Part shown: positions 15,211 to 27,745 of the stretch, one piece after another
Position numbering within the stretch: position 1 is the stretch's first letter
Layout of the letters: every line of letters begins with the position of its first letter
Assembly (NCBI GenBank): GCA_010093485.1
Contig: MU001506.1
Coordinates: 1,302,001-1,366,000, forward strand
Length of the DNA stretch: 64,000 nt
From: Karstenula rhodostoma CBS 690.94
Taxonomy: Eukaryota > Ascomycota > Dothideomycetes > Pleosporales > Didymosphaeriaceae
Direction: 5' to 3'
Translations under genes and position numbers: made by a program
Notes under the pieces: generated by a model
The model's input: the letters and a program-made list of their open reading frames with translations, nothing else
The model's database searches: none
Told to the model about the DNA's origin: nothing

Positions 15211-15382
15211 TTAATATTATATAGTATTATAGTATTATAATATTACTATATTATATAATATATATAGGTAGATTACTACTTAGTTAATTAAGTCTAGTAC
15301 TATAGGTACCCTTCTTTCTCTTTTATTATAAATAATACTATCCTTTAGAGCTATTTAATAGAACTATATAGTACCTCTAGAT

Positions 15383-15392
15383 NNNNNNNNNN
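15383..15392. other. Assembly gap (10 N)
   Basis: Ten N at the junction between the body of retroposon E and its poly(A) tail. Compared with E copy 2, about 60-100 bp of element sequence is missing here (the part matching roughly 19,770-19,850), so the gap length is nominal. Confidence 0.95.
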
Positions 15393-17564
15393 AAAAAAAA
15401 AAAAAAAAAAAAAAAGGTAGTAATAATAAAAATAGAGATTTTAAATTTATATTATTTTTACTTCTATATAATAGAATAAAGTCTAGTCTATTATTTTTTA
15501 TTTAATTTTAGTAGTAGTTATTATACTCTTTCTAAATAATAAAAAGGTTAAACTACTAGTAATTATAAATAAAATAAATACTTATTTAAATATTTTTAAG
15601 TTTCTAATAGAATACTAATATATAGTTTAATTCTTTAGATAAAAGTATAAATTCCTATAGATAGTCTAGATTTATAGAATTTAAAGATTACTAAATAAGA
15701 GAATTCTACTAATATATTTAGTCTTTAATAGTTATAAAATCCTTTATAAAGAGGTTCTTACTACTAAATTTATTTCTATTACTTTTATTACTATAATTAG
15801 GTATAGAACTATTAGAGGAGATAAAGTTTAATACTTTATTTAATATTTATAAATCTAGGGATATAGAAGTAAACTAAATAAATATTTATATTATTATAAA
15901 TTAAATAGATTTTATATTTAAATTCTCTATATATAATAGTAAAGGAGTATATAGTATTAATTATATTATATTTAGTTTAAAAGAAGATATTAAAAAAGGG
16001 ATCTAATAGACTTTATATAATAAATAATAACTATTTTAAGATAACCTTTATAGGGTTAGTTTTATTAAAGTAAAGAGCTATAAAAGACTTAATAAAAATA
16101 ATAAAATATAAGATATAGAATATAGTTAAATTATAGTATTAATAAGTCTACTAATAATATAATATTTAGAAAGAGGTATAATAGGAATTAATAGAGAATA
16201 TTTTTATTTATAATATATATAGTATTTCTTTAGTTTTTTATTTATAAAGATATTAAGAACTAGATTAAATAGATAACTATATTTATAATAGAGTAGTATA
16301 AGTCCTTAGCCTATTATTACTAATTAATATAGAGATAATATATAGCTAGAATAAGTAGTATAATATAAAAATATATCTATAAAGTAGGTATTAGTCTAGA
16401 TATTAAATAAGGATATATATAAAAAAAAGAGGCTAGATATAACTAATTTACCTTAAAAGTTTATTTTATACTAATTTAGAAATATAATCTATTATAGAAG
16501 GAAATACTCTTATTTACTATTATCTATATAATTTTAAAAAAAGGGGAGAATAATATTTTCTATAATAGAGTTAAATTACTTAGTTTTATAAAGATATTAC
16601 TTAGTCTATTTCTAGAGTTTTAGAACTTTATAAAAGAAAATATACTCTTAGTTAGAATTATTAAAATACTCCTTATACTACTAATACTATTCTATAATAA
16701 TTATATAATACTTAAGAAAAATATACTAATAAAGAAGTAAGATATTATAAAGAGAATATTATATAATATCTATAATAGTATATAATAGGTTTACTAGTAA
16801 AAATATATAAGATAATAGTATACTTTTTAATATAAAAGGGTATAGTATTATAACTTTAAAATAGATAAATTTAAAGGGTAATAGTACCTATAAATCCCTA
16901 TTAATATTAGTTAAGATAATAATAAAAAGAAATATCTATATTTTATTCTATATATTATAGTTATAATATTATTCTAAATAAGTATATCTATATTATATAT
17001 AATAGGTACTTTAGTACTAGAAAGACTTCTACTTTATTAAAAGGTATTAGAAAGTACTATAGAAATAAAGGATATAAATAGTATTCTATAGATATAAAAT
17101 ATTTTAGAGAAAATTAAAGTAGATAAAAGAGATAGTATAAAATAACTAGAAATATAATAAACGTTAAGTATTATAATAGTATTATAGTAAAAGAATAGAT
17201 AAGGAATAAAGTTAAATTAAATTAAAAAAAAAGTTTTAAGTTTTTAAAGTATTAGTTAGTATTAGGCTAGACTAATATCTAAAGAAGAATTATATATTAA
17301 GTAAATATTTAGAAATATATAGTTAAGTTTAGTATTTTATAACTAGAGTAACTATAAATAATATATTAGCTATATTAGTATTTAGGAAAATATTATTATA
17401 TCGCGTTTTAAAAACTAATTAGAATATATAAAACACTTTTTTTTTACTAATAAAAAGCCTAAAATCCTCTATTCTAATTAGATAATATATAGCCCTAAGG
17501 TTTAGTTAGTTATATAGAAACTCTATTATAATAGTTTACTTCCTTACTTTATTTATTATAAATA

Positions 17565-18090
17565 ATAAGGGGTTTCCTATATACCTAATCTAGGTCTATA
17601 CCTTAAGGATTATTCGAGGAATAAAATATAATAGAGGTAAATATAAAATTAAATAATAATTCTATACTATAATAGAATATAATATAAAAATACTAAATAA
17701 AGACTAAATATTTATATATATATAAATAGTTTTAATTTAGTTATAAAAGTATACTACTTTTAAATAATATTTTAAGTTAACTATAAAGAATAGAAACTAT
17801 ATAGAGATATTTTTAAATTATATACTAATTATTTTAATTTTTACTATTTTAAAATTTCCTAATTTATTTCTATAGATTCTATTCTTTTAATAGGAGTATC
17901 TACTCTACTTTTACTAAAATCTAATATTTTTAAAATCTTATATTTTTAGTAGAATTATAGTTATATAACTTATAATATAAGCTATTCTATAGGCTTATAT
18001 ATAAGTATCTATTAGTCTTATCTCTATTACTAATATTTTATATATAATTTTTTTCTTTCTTCTAGTCTAGTTTTACTATAATTATAATAT
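17565..18090 (-). repeat. 3' LTR of gypsy element D
   Basis: This matches 46,203-46,728 over its whole 526 bp in the same orientation, and also the LTR beginning at about 56,241. The plus-strand start is ATAAGGGGTTTCCTATATAC; the end is CTATAATTATAATAT. The first bases coincide with the 5' terminus of Helitron B. A few CpG remain (TTATTCGAGGAAT). Confidence 0.75.
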
Positions 18091-19755
18091 TATCCCCCCT
18101 TTTAGAGTTATTATTCTAATACCCTATTATTATTTTATAATCTATTATTATAGTATAGTCTAGGGGTATAAAGATTTATTTTTCTATATTTCTAAATATA
18201 GTATTATATCTTTCTCTAGATTTTCTAAGTTTTTCTAATTATATTTAAGGTACTAAAATAATTATTAACTAATTATTATTATATCTATACTAATAAGGTT
18301 TATTATTATAGTCTAGTAATACTAATAAAGTATACTTATTATATAGAAAAGAAGGTTCTAAAGTATTTTATAAATACTTTAACTAAGGAGTATACTATAT
18401 ATATTACTATTTATATAAAATATAGTCTTTAGATTTCTAAAAAAGAGTAAAAATATATTTAGTTTAAAAAGTATAAAAAATATTTTATTCTTCTCTATAC
18501 TAAAATTAAAATTATTTATTTAGAAATAGAGATTATAAAGATAGAAAAATAGAAGTAGTTATTTATAGTTTATAATACTTATATACTTAGTATACTAGAT
18601 TATCTAAAAGAGAAGGTTTTAAAAAATATAAATACTAGTACTATTTCTATATTACTATTATATAGACTTTTAACTAACTTAGGCTAGTTATAGGCTAATT
18701 TTTCTATTATTAATTTTTTTATTTTTTCTAATTTTTTTTTTATTTTAAATTAATATTTTTATTAACTAACCTCTTTAGAATTAATTTTTTATTATTAAGT
18801 AGTAGAAGTTCTTTAGTAGTTTTTTATAATTTATAAGGTTTTCTTTTAGTTTTTAAATATTATACTATTTTATCTATCTTTCTACTTAACTAGATATCTT
18901 TACTAATTCTTAACTATTTATAAGTTTTTAATTACTTTAATCTTATACTTATTATTTTCTAACTCTAGTTAGGTTTTAATTAGAATATTTAAAGTTACTA
19001 GTTCTAAAAGTAATTTATAAAAAATAAAATATATTTTTATATCTATTAGTAGAAGTAGCTTAGTTATAACTAGTTTTTTTATTTCTTAAACTTTAAAGGA
19101 TTCTATTTAAAGATAATCTGGGTTTTTATTTAATTATTTTATTTTTAGATTTTTCTATAATAGAAAAACTTTATTTTTTTTTTTAAGAATTAGTTTTTTA
19201 ATTCTTTACTTATTTATATTCTTAGATACTATAAAGGTTCTATAGGTAATCCTTTTTTATAAAATTTTATAAAGTTTCTTAATTTTCTAAACTTTATTCT
19301 AGACTCTAGTAGAAATACTTTCTATATCCCTTAGATTTTAATAAGTAACTAGTTTATATCTATAGTTTATATAGTAGGGTAAGTATTCTATTATATCTAA
19401 CCTTAAGTTATTATATACTAATTATATAGTTAATAGAAGTTCTACTTAGTTATTCTATTATTTATTAATATAAAATTATAGATATTACTTAAATATTTAA
19501 TTTATATATTCTATTTATTTATCTATTTTAGGGTAGAAGCTTATTAATAGTTTTTAGTTTATTTCTAAAGTTATAGTAAAACTATTCTAATATTTTAAAG
19601 TAAAGAGCTTATTTTTATCTATAATAAATTCTTCTAGTAGTTTATACTTAGAAAATAGTATATTATCTATTTTATAGACTAGTTTCTTTATTATTATAAA
19701 CTCTTTTATAGGCCTAAACTTAGCTATCTTTATAAGTCTATATACTATTACTTTT
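18091..19755 (-). pseudogene. Gypsy D integrase C-terminal region, RIP-degraded
   Basis: On the minus strand around 19,480-19,560 a relic of the integrase signature HPQTDGQTER can be read (visible as TLK*INK*NI with G-to-A and C-to-T losses), followed by the conserved LE.YLR region. This is diagnostic of Ty3/gypsy integrases. The stretch from about 19,480 down to 18,091 would be the integrase C-terminus and 3' end next to the LTR. Multiple stops in all frames; no product expected. Confidence 0.7.
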
Positions 19756-21060
19756 TTTTTTTTTCTAATATAAAGCTACTATTATAACTACCTAGTAATA
19801 AGAAAATATCTAGAAATATTATATAAATCTATTAAATAGCTCTAAGGGATAGTACTATTTATAATAAGAGAGAAAGAAGAAAGGGCGTCTATAATACTAG
19901 ATTTAATTAATTAAGTATTAATCTATATAAGTATTATATAATATTATAATATATAATACTATTTTATAATACTATAATACTATATAATACTAGTAGAATA
20001 GTATACTCCTTATTTACTAATACCTAATATATAATTATAGAGAAGTCGCGAAATATTAAAAATATTATAAAATATTAAAGATATTATATATTAATAATAT
20101 TAGGATTTAAAAAAGAATATAAAAGAGAGGTTATTTACTAATAGTAAGTAACTTATAGTATTATATATAAAGGCTAGCTTTTATAGAAAGAAATCTATAC
20201 TATATCCTACTTTATTAAAATAGCTAATAATAAGTAACTAATTATTAATAATAAATATAACTTTATATATATTAGTAATAATACTAATTCTATATATAGT
20301 ATAAATCTAAATAATATAAACCTTTATAAGGTTAAATATATCCTCTATTAAGTTAACTTTTATTAATATAATAATTAACCTAATATATAAATATTATAAG
20401 TTATAACTATAAACTATATAATTATAGAGTCTATTAATAAGTTTCTTATATATATATATATATAGTATTACTAACCTAGAATAGAATTATCTCTATAGTA
20501 GTTAACTAGAAATAGGAACTTTAGTACTAAATAGTAAGAAATAATTATAATAGTTTTTAAAGGCTAAGAGGAATTAGACTTTATAATAAAAATAATTATA
20601 ATTAAGTTAGAATAATCTATATAGTTAATAAATATAGAGTAGGTAATAGCTACTTTATAGTAGTAGGTAAAATAAGAAGTAGTAGATAATATTAATAATA
20701 ATAATAGGCGGGTAATATTAATAGTAATAATAGGTAGATAATATTAATAGTAATAATAGGTAGATAGTATTAATAGTAATAGTAATAGTAATAGTAATAA
20801 TAATAGTAATAGAATAATATATAGAGCTATAAGCTATAAGCTATAAATAAAAATTAAGGATATTAATAAGTATAAGTAAGTAAAAGAGTTAGTATTTAAA
20901 TAACTATTAGTTAGTATTATACTAATAATTAAAAAAGTATAAAAATATATAAAATAAGTATTAAAAAAGGATAAAAAGATTTCTTTCTTATTATAAATAT
21001 ATTATATAGTTCTATAGGTCTAGATTAGAATCTAGACTAGATATTATTACTATAATAGTA
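19756..21060 (-). mobile_element. Retroposon E copy 2, inserted in gypsy D
   Basis: Reverse-oriented copy of E: a poly(T) run at about 19,755-19,768 is the tail, and the element start (AATCTAGACTAG) is at about 21,045. Flanks read TACTATTAC (left) and TATTATTAC (right), compatible with a target duplication of about 9 bp. A (TAATAG)n-like simple repeat lies at about 20,690-20,815. It gives the sequence missing at the gap of copy 1. No conserved coding domain recognised. Confidence 0.65.
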
Positions 21061-21640
21061 TTATATATATACTTTATTCCTAGCTATAATAATTTTAGAC
21101 GTTTTATAATAAAATCTATTATTATATTTTACTATAGTTATTTTACTATAGATAGTAGTTATAAAAGTTTATAAGGCTTATATTTCTTAGATTTATTTTT
21201 ATAATAAATTAAATAATTACTTATTTTTTATATTACTAATTACTTAAGCTTAGGGATAGTATATTTATTTATAATATAATATATTATTTCTTTAATATTT
21301 AGATATTTCTATTCTTTTAATTTATATAGTCTTCTAATTAGAATAGGTATATATCTATTATTAATAATAATCTACTATTAGTAATATTATCTAGTTTTAT
21401 TAAAATTCTATTTAAAGAGATTATATTTCTTTTTTTAGTTTTAATTAAATTTCTAGTAGTTTTAGAAGTTTTATACTTCTAGTTTTATATATTTTAGACT
21501 AGTTATTTATACTCTAATTTTTAGTTAGTTATACTTAAGTATATTATCTTTATATTTATATAGTATTATATTATATAGTTTAACCTTATTTTTAGTTAAG
21601 TTTAATTATCTACTTAAGGTATCTACTATATTATTAAGAG
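21061..21640 (-). pseudogene. Gypsy D integrase N-terminal region, RIP-degraded
   Basis: This continues the pol relic interrupted by retroposon E, lying between the integrase catalytic end (19,480-19,755) and the RNase H block (22,807-23,102). By position it holds the zinc-binding and N-terminal catalytic part of integrase. The sequence is too mutated to read the HHCC motif with confidence. Confidence 0.45.
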
Positions 21641-21650
21641 TTCTAAGTTA

Positions 21651-22796
21651 TATTATAGAGATTTACTATAAGGTAGGGTAACTTAATAAAGTAGGGGGAA
21701 TAAAAAGGTATATTATACTTTACTAATACACGAATAAAGGAGGACTAAAAAAGTGGCTAAGGTATATTTAGTATCTATATATAGGCTAACTAAAAAGGAT
21801 ATAGTACTAAGCTAACTAAAATAGGATTAGCGCGTACCCGCTAATATATAAGAAATCTAACTATAGAGAGTTAATAGTATTAAAAAGGATAGTTTTTATT
21901 AAGACTAGAAGAAAAATATATATAGGTAGGTACTACTACCTATATTACTTTCTTATATCCTATACTCTAGTTATTAATAGTACGCGAGAATATAATTAAA
22001 ATACCTATCTCTAGTATACTATAAATCCTGCTTAATAGTATAATACTTATAGTTCTAGGCTTACTAATATATTATCTATACCTTAGGATTAATCTAACTA
22101 ATAAGCCTATATAGATAGTAATATACCTATTTTCTACTGTCTATCTAGGGATAACGATAATAATAATAACTAATACCTATAATAAAGTAGAGAAGTATAG
22201 CGAGGATATTCGAATAATAATAGTGATAATGGGTAATAGTCGCGATATTAACTATATAAACTAGACTAGCTAGTAATAAAATACTTAATAACTACTAGCT
22301 ATATATATATATTATAGTAATAGGAGATATAGGGTATATAGAATTACTATAATAATAAAGTAGAGACTAAGGAGGATAAGAAGTTTATAATAGAGGTAAT
22401 AGGTAATAAGGCGAGTATCTACTAGATATAGGAGATTCTATATAGCGTAGTAGTATAGGTATAGGTATAGATAGTAAAGGCGAAGTTATTCTAAGTATAG
22501 AGCGCGAAGGGTAGTAAGATAGTAGCTACGTGGGGTTAGTATTTAAGATAAGGTATTAGGGGTATATAGTATATTTAGTTATAAAATACTAAGGGAGCTT
22601 AGTATTATATTAATAGTAGAATAAGGTAATAAGGATTATAATATAAAGTTAACTAGTATCTAGCTATAATTAGTAGCTTTTAATAGATCTTAATAACCAG
22701 TTCTAGAAAAAGATAGTAATTAAATAAACTTAACTTAGTAAAGTAAGGATCTTAAATAAATAAATAAAGAGGTAACTAACTAATACTAGCCTTTTA
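21651..22796 (-). mobile_element. G-family element copy 3 (1.15 kb), partly unmutated
   Basis: An insertion in gypsy D flanked by the 10-bp direct repeat TTCTAAGTTA (21,641-21,650 and 22,797-22,806). The left about 185 bp is the short-repeat core in minus orientation. The rest is the reverse complement of 9,372-10,460. The segment of about 22,130-22,560 keeps many G-rich words and CpG sites (GATAACGATAATAA, AGTCGCGATATT, GAGCGCGAAGGG) that are rare elsewhere in the flanks. No protein domain recognised in any frame. Confidence 0.65.
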
Positions 22797-22806
22797 TTCT
22801 AAGTTA

Positions 22807-23102
22807 ATAATAAATTATAAAATTAAAATTTACTAAAACTTCTATCTATTATATTTATTATTAGTTAAGTTTCTTAGTTAATATAAAGCTAGTAAGGTTC
22901 TAGTAGTTTATCTATATCTCTACCTTAAAATAGGCTTTTATAAGCTATACTTTCTATTATTTAAAAATATTTACTATTACTAATAGTTCTTTATTATAAA
23001 TATTATAGTTAAGTTCTACTTCTAAGAACTTTTATAAATAGTAAAATACTAGTTTCTATTTTCTATTTTTATTTAGTTATAAAAGAATTACTTCTAATAT
23101 AT
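22807..23102 (-). pseudogene. Gypsy D RNase H domain relic
   Basis: On the minus strand at about 22,960-23,060 the translation contains a YSRKF block followed by ELNYNIYNKELLVIV, the characteristic RNase H region of Ty3/gypsy pol. It sits between reverse transcriptase (24,446 onward) and integrase (21,640 downward), as expected. It is separated from reverse transcriptase by the insertion of element F. Confidence 0.75.
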
Positions 23103-23116
23103 AGTTTAATATATTT

Positions 23117-24431
23117 CCCCCCTCCTAAGTAAAAGGGGTTACTTAAACTACTCTACTATATATTTTTAGTAATTTATATTACTTTATATTATTCCTATAT
23201 ATACCGTGTTTTTATCTAAATTTTCTTTAATTACTAATAATAACGCTAGTCTTAATTAGGATTATAAATTTAGTTAGTTATATTTTTCTATCTAATTTTA
23301 CTAATACCTATAAGCTATGATATACTATTATAATAATAATAATAATACTTATAGTAGTTACTAATATTAAGATATATATATATCTAGCCTATATACCTTA
23401 TAATAAAGGAATACTATATACCCTATTAAATATTATTACTATCTATAAGAAAAAAGAGAACTATATACTATTATTTATATATACTACTAGCCTTAATATA
23501 ATATCTATTCCTAGAGTTAGTAATATATTTAATAATAATAAGATATAGAATTTATTTAGTATTTATTTTTCTTACTTATATTTCTACTTATTTTATATTT
23601 TATATATATATTTAAATAAGTTTTATAACTCTATAGTCTACTTTTAGTAGTAGTAGAAAAAACTCTTTATAAATAAAAATTTTATAAAGTCTAAGTTATT
23701 CTTTCTTTTAATAATATAGTTTTATATATTTTTAGCCTTATTAGCTATAGCTCTATATTCTAAGGTAACTAGACTCTTAAAAAGGGATTAGAAGAAGACT
23801 AATATAAGGAATTCTAGAAGACTATCTTTTACTAGTAACTAATACTTTAAGACTTTAAAATAATTATCTATAATTTAGATATAGATAGCTAAATAGTCTT
23901 CTAATAAATACTTAACTATTTTAACTTTTATAAAGTTATTATATATTTAGCTATTAATAATAGACTAGACTAGAGACGCTATAGTAATAAATATATATAG
24001 TAAAAAAAAATAAGGGTATTTAATACTTAATAAGGCCTAATAAATATAGTATATAATATAGAGATAATAAAGGTAATAAATAATAAATAACTATATTATA
24101 TAGTACTATATAGAGAATAATATAACTTCTTACCTATTATTCTACTATTAAGGTAATTAACTAATTAATAATAGTACTAATATTTAATACTAGTAGCTAA
24201 CTAATTTACTCTAAATTATAAGTACCCTATAACTACTTAGTATATATCTAATTTAAATCTAATTATAAAAAATATATATACCTAGTCTAGCCTTTATATA
24301 GGTAAAAGCCTACTAGAGGAGGATAATTTATAACCTTTAAGCTATTTAAAATATTTATATTTTAGTACTTTACTAAGTTCCTTTATTAAGTTTTACTATA
24401 GCTTACCTAAGTTTATAAAGTATTATATTTA
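23117..24431. mobile_element. Element F copy 2
   Basis: 1,315 bp, the same orientation and length as copy 1. It is flanked by the 14-bp direct repeat AGTTTAATATATTT (23,103-23,116 and 24,432-24,445). It begins with a run of C and then CTCCTAAGTAAAAGGGG. It interrupts gypsy D between RNase H and reverse transcriptase. No inverted terminal repeats and no recognisable protein. Confidence 0.7.
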
Positions 24432-24445
24432 AGTTTAATATATTT

Positions 24446-27400
24446 ATTTTAATCCTAACTAGTTTCTATAGGTTAAATATTTATAGAAGTAGGGCTATTA
24501 GAAATATTATCTATAATTTTCTAAATATCTTTAATAACTTTCCTTAGATTAGCTATATAACTTTATTATTATTTTTCTTTATAAGATCTATTAGTAGTAT
24601 AGTAGTTTTAGAATAATTCTTTATAAACTTTTAATAAAAGTTAATAAACCCTAAAAAGAACTAAATATTCTTTACTAACTTAGAAACTAGTTATTCTTAT
24701 ATAATAATAACCTTTATTAGATTTATTAATATATCTTTTTTTAAAATAATAAATTCTAGATACTCTATTTTAGTAATATAAAACTTATATTTATTTAGAA
24801 AGAAAAGTAACTAATACTTTTTTATTTTTTTAAATACTTTTTTTATATATCTAATATATTTTTCTAGTATTCTAGTAGAATAGATAAGTATATTATTAAA
24901 ATAGACTATATAGAATATATTTAAGTATTTATATAATACCTTATTAATAATTATCTAAAATATTATAGGGGTATTTATTAATCTAAATAGTATAACTTAG
25001 TATTTATAGAAATTATATCTAGTTTTAAATATTATTTTTTATTTATATTCTTTAGTAATTTATATATAGTAATATCTATTATATATATTAAATTTTATAA
25101 ATAATTTAACTACTTAAAGTTAATTTATAAGCTCTATAATTAAGGGTAATAAATACTAATTTTTAATTATAGTATTATTTAGTTATTTATAATTTATATA
25201 GAGTTATAGTTTACTATTCTTCTTAGATATCTATAGAATTAAAAAGGCTATAGAACTATAACTTTTCTAAATATACTTCTATTCTAGATTATTTTATAAG
25301 TATTTTTATACTTTCTTTTTTTAGTTTATTAATATTAGTCTTAGCTATTTTAGTTATAGTTTTATACCCTCTTTTAGAGGTATTTTATAATTTTATTTTT
25401 AATAATTTAGTAGTTCTTTTTTTTTTATTTCTTTAAAGAGTTCTATATACTCTTTATATTCTAGTAGAATTATAAATAGTTTCTTTATAATCTAGAAATT
25501 TAAATATTATACCTAAATAATTTATACTTATTCTAGGTTTTCTTTTAGAATTCTAGTAATTTTAGTAGCTAAAATCTCCTTAGTCTATTATTATATAGCC
25601 TATTTAATTAGAATATTTAAGGCCTTTAATTTTACTTATTATAGATATCTTATACTAGTAATCTATAATATTAATTCTTAGTTATATATTTTTTAACTTT
25701 TCTAGTTAATATCTAAGTTATTTTTTAATAACTAGTTATAGTTAATAATAGTTTCTAGGCTTTCTATATTTATTATAATAAAACTATATTAGTTTTTAAA
25801 TCCTTTAATACCTATTAGTAATAGTAATATCTTAAGGTATAACTAGTCTTTATTATATTTTTAAAAAAACGTTCTATCTACTATTTCTAATTAAACTAGT
25901 TTTATTTTATTATAATATAGTAAATTATATTTCTTTACTACTCTAGATAAAATTAGATATCTAGTAATACTAGGATCTATTAGTATATTTATTTAAAATT
26001 CTCTAATTATAATTTATTTTTTTATATAAAATTCTATAACTTTATTATTTTTATTTATTTTTTAAGTCTTTAGAATACCCTTACTAGCTTAGCTTATTAT
26101 CTAGTAGTATTCTAGTTTTTTAACTTTATCTAAGTTTTATTATAGACTCCTATATATTTATATTTATTATATAATAAGTAGTTATTATATTATAAGTTTT
26201 TTATTTTTTTAAATTCTTTTATATATTATCTTTAGTTACTTTATTAGTATTTCTAAAAGGTCTTAGGGTAATTCTAATATATAAATTTCTAGTATTATTC
26301 TATTTTAAAAACTTAAATAAGTTCTCTTTTATTTATTTAATTTTAGTATATAGGGTACCCTATAACTAAGTAGTTATATAATATAATATATTTATAGTAT
26401 TTTTTCTATTAGCTATTAGTAATTTTTTTTTTTTTTTACTAAAATATTTTAAATATTTCTCTATATAGTTATAGTTCTTTTATTAAACTTATTATATATA
26501 TTTTAGATTTTTCTCTAAGGGATAAGTATTACTATTATACTTATAGAGTTTTTTAGTTTTTTTTAAGTTATATCTTATAGACTAATATTTTACTATATAC
26601 TTTTACTTCTAATATATAAGGTAATAGTATAGGTAATATTAGTATTATTTTAAAATATTATAATATTTCTTTTACTTTTTATATCTATATATATAGTTTA
26701 ACTCTATAGTATAATTTTTCTTTAGTAGTTTCTTATATTCTAATTTACTAAATATCTTTACTACTATATCTTTTTCTCTTCTATAATATTTATATTTAGT
26801 AAATCTATAGTACTACTATATAATTATTAAATAGTTATTATTTACTTAAATTTATTATATTAGGGCTAGTATTCTATTTTACTTTTCTATTATTTTATAG
26901 TATATTTAGTTAGTATCTATACCTATAATTCTAATCTTATAGTTATAAACTAGTATAAAATATTTACTACTTCTATATATTTAATATAGATTTTATAGAA
27001 TTTAATTTATAATATTTTTTTTATTAGTTATTTTCTAAACTTTTATTAATAGTTTAGAGATCTTAGACTTATTATTTATAATATTCCCTAGTAGTAATAT
27101 AGAGGTTTTAGGCTATAGTATTACTATAACTATTCTTATTACTTAGGCTTATTTATCCTAAAACTTTCTAAAAGAATATTTAGTTTTAAAATATTTTTTT
27201 TTTCTATAGTTTAGATAAGCCCTATCTTTAAAATATTATTATTAGATATTATTTTACTTCTTTTACTATAGAGTTTAATTTTTTTTATAGGTTTTATTTT
27301 CTATAATTATATTTCTATTATAATTCCTTTACTTATAATATAGTTTCTATATATTAGTTTTTAAACTAAATATTAGTTTAGTAAATTTTTTCTTTTCTAG

Positions 27401-27745
27401 CTATTATTTATATAATTAATAGTTAATTTATACTATTAGTTTAATTAGGGTTTTTAGGTAATTAGACTTTTTATAATAGAATAGTTTATTCTTAACTAAC
27501 TTCTTTAAACTATTATAGTATATCCCCTATAATAGGATATTATTCTAATTAATTTTAGTCTAGAACTATTAAAATATAATAGAGTATTTACTCGCTAATC
27601 TTATTTATTTAATATATTAAATAAGTTATTTAGCTTATTATTCTTTATCTACTTTACTAAATATAATTTTAATTTATTTCTTAAATTCTCTTTAGAATTT
27701 AAAAACTTTTATAATTTTTTTATTCTATTAATTTAGCTCTATTTT
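24446..27745 (-). pseudogene. Gypsy D reverse transcriptase, protease and gag relics
   Basis: Minus-strand relics of Ty3/gypsy pol. Near 24,885-24,910 is the catalytic YxDDILIYS box, now reading with N for D (GAT to AAT change). Around 25,050-25,280 the N-terminal RT region is readable, with SKKNGK and a DYRQLN-like stretch, then a LPLI.EL block. The right-hand end (26-27.7 kb) is where protease and gag should lie, but they cannot be assigned residue by residue. The block stops at about 27,745 where Helitron C begins. Confidence 0.75.

Larger units (their letters stand above)
14077..15415 (+). mobile_element. Poly(A)-tailed retroposon E, copy 1, with assembly gap
   Basis: An insertion of about 1.34 kb in Helitron B, starting TATAGTCTAGATTCTAATTT and ending in a run of at least 23 A. 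It is flanked by AGGTAG (14,071-14,076 and 15,415-15,420). Copies with the same start and the same poly(A)/poly(T) end occur at 19,756-21,060, 46,729-46,990 and 58,335-60,890. A TTA/TAC-rich simple repeat lies at about 14,310-14,400. The poly(A) tail and target duplications indicate target-primed retroposition (LINE- or SINE-like). No reverse transcriptase was recognised, so it may be a truncated LINE or a non-autonomous element. A short-repeat copy is inserted at 15,076-15,210. Confidence 0.6.
3556..17564 (-). mobile_element. Helitron copy B, near full length, interrupted by five insertions
   Basis: Read on the minus strand from 17,564 down to 3,556, this matches copy C from end to end in five joined blocks: 17,564-15,416, 14,076-13,815, 12,376-10,631, 9,371-7,476 and 5,878-3,556. 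The gaps are later insertions of retroposon E, element F and two G-family elements, with a Tc1-like element inside one of the latter. At about 5,157 copy B has the uninterrupted form of the site where gypsy H sits in copy C. The interruption-free length is about 8.4 kb. The coding region is destroyed by stop codons from RIP. The conserved GDFYQLPPI helicase region lies within the 7,476-9,371 block. Confidence 0.75.
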
